Shown here piece by piece: positions 63,341 through 64,000 of a DNA stretch of 64,000 nt (its first letter is position 1; each line of letters begins with the position of its first letter). Position numbers and translations under genes: made by a program. The notes below the pieces were generated by a model that searched no databases, was not told the DNA's origin, and saw only the letters and a list, made by a program, of their open reading frames with translations. This DNA comes from Cloeon dipterum. Taxonomy: Eukaryota; Arthropoda; Insecta; Ephemeroptera; Baetidae. The DNA is taken from positions 5,446,501 to 5,510,500 of the forward strand of contig NC_088787.1 in assembly GCF_949628265.1 (NCBI RefSeq). The letters run 5' to 3'.

Positions 63341-64000
63341 ATGCATCCTTTTAGGGGACCAGAAGATTTGAAACGTTTTAAAAGTAAAATTAAAGAGGGT
63401 GAGAACATTCCAATCATGATTGCGGCCCAAAAAGAAGATCAGGAAGGCTTCTTATGAACGGCCGAAGAAACTGGCGGGAATCTTAAGTCGACCACAAAGT
63501 CCGGCCTCACGATTCTGCACTTCGCCGCCTTGAATGAAGATTATGGTCTGGATAACATCGCCTGTTTAAACAATCTAGATTTCTCGAAGGAGGATATTGA
63601 CGGAGAGGAGCCCATCCACTACGCAGTCAGAGTGAAAAACTACGATTTCGCTAATTCGGTGCTCAACATGAGAGACCCTATAGCATTTAATTTGCTGCAC
63701 TTTTTTATCATGGAAAATGATCTGAAATTCGCCAAAGTAGTGAACGACGAGGATGGTGGTATTTTTATCGAGAATATAAAAGGTAAAACGCTTCTGCACT
63801 ACGCAGCGCAGTTCGCTGGAAGAGAAATGTGTGAGTGGCTCGTCGAAAAGGGCCTGGACGTCGCGGCCAAGACTAGAAGAAAATATTCAGTCCTTAACTT
63901 CGCCTTACTTAACGACAAAATGTCTTGGGCTATGGAAAATGCGGATTTCTTCATCACTAAAAATCCGAGCTTGCTTAATTATCGAAATGTATTTGATCAA
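63341..64000 (+). pseudogene. Ankyrin-repeat copy R, in-frame stop, runs off the window
   Basis: The start MHPFRGPEDLKRFKSKIKEG matches genes N and O. After 38 codons there is an in-frame TGA at 63455-63457 (GGC TTC TTA TGA ACG GCC), where gene O reads through as SLITKA. After it the same frame is open to the end of the window and family-like: LTILHFAALNEDYGLDNI, EEPIHYAVRVKNYDFANS, KTLLHYAAQFAGREMCEWLV, FFITKNPSLLNYRNVFDQ. A single nonsense change in an otherwise well-kept frame suggests very recent loss, a sequencing error, or use of a later start. The 3' end is not in the window. Confidence 0.8.

Noticed and set aside
1-64000. Search for tRNA, rRNA, CRISPR arrays, bacterial operons or integrated viral genes
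   Set aside because: None was recognised by eye. Short spaced repeats are absent, and all convincing proteins are animal-type families with introns. tRNAscan and Infernal would be needed to exclude small RNAs.

Overview
This 64 kb window is from an AT-rich animal nuclear genome, most likely an arthropod. Genes carry short GT-AG introns of about 50-75 nt, noncoding leader exons precede many start codons, TATA boxes are visible, and small foldback transposons are abundant. The protein families (ankyrin-only, F-box-like/LRR, FLYWCH-like zinc finger and DM9-type) suit an insect. The species cannot be fixed from sequence alone; a mayfly or another early-branching insect is only a guess. I saw no bacterial, viral, tRNA, rRNA or CRISPR signal.

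Layout. 1-0.8 kb: 3' end of a DM9-type gene (minus). 1.9-10.7 kb: a large inverted repeat carrying two intact five-exon LRR genes facing each other (A at 2843-5149 +, B at 7540-9717 -). Its spacer holds a DM9 fragment fused to a duplicated promoter repeat and a dead FLYWCH copy. 10.7-16.1 kb: two tandem F-box-like/LRR copies (C, D), each broken by a frameshift. 16.7-23.2 kb: two FLYWCH genes (17.3 kb +, 22.4 kb -) around a third type of LRR gene (F, minus). 24.0-25.5 kb: a broken ankyrin gene split by a transposon-filled intron. 26.7-31.4 kb: two ankyrin genes (H, I), mirrored at 43.0-47.1 kb (L, M). Between these arms lie an intact F-box-like/LRR gene (E), two more ankyrin genes (J, K), repeats and a GC-rich island. 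47.1-50 kb: a LINE 3' fragment, a third FLYWCH gene and foldback repeats. 50.1-64 kb: ankyrin genes N and O (minus), then P and Q (plus) in a tandem 3.5-4.2 kb duplication, and a partial gene R with an in-frame stop.

In total I count twelve ankyrin loci (ten with long open frames), six LRR loci (four intact) plus two LRR fragments, and four FLYWCH loci (one dead). This is a birth-and-death cluster. Copies were made by inverted and tandem segmental duplication, and foldback elements mark many junctions and introns.

No pathway links the genes directly. Ankyrin and LRR proteins are both binding scaffolds, and an F-box-like N-terminus suggests substrate-receptor roles in ubiquitin ligases for some LRR copies. 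A role in a fast-evolving recognition or defence system is inference only. Exon structures were derived by hand from splice consensus, reading-frame continuity and comparison between paralogues inside the window.
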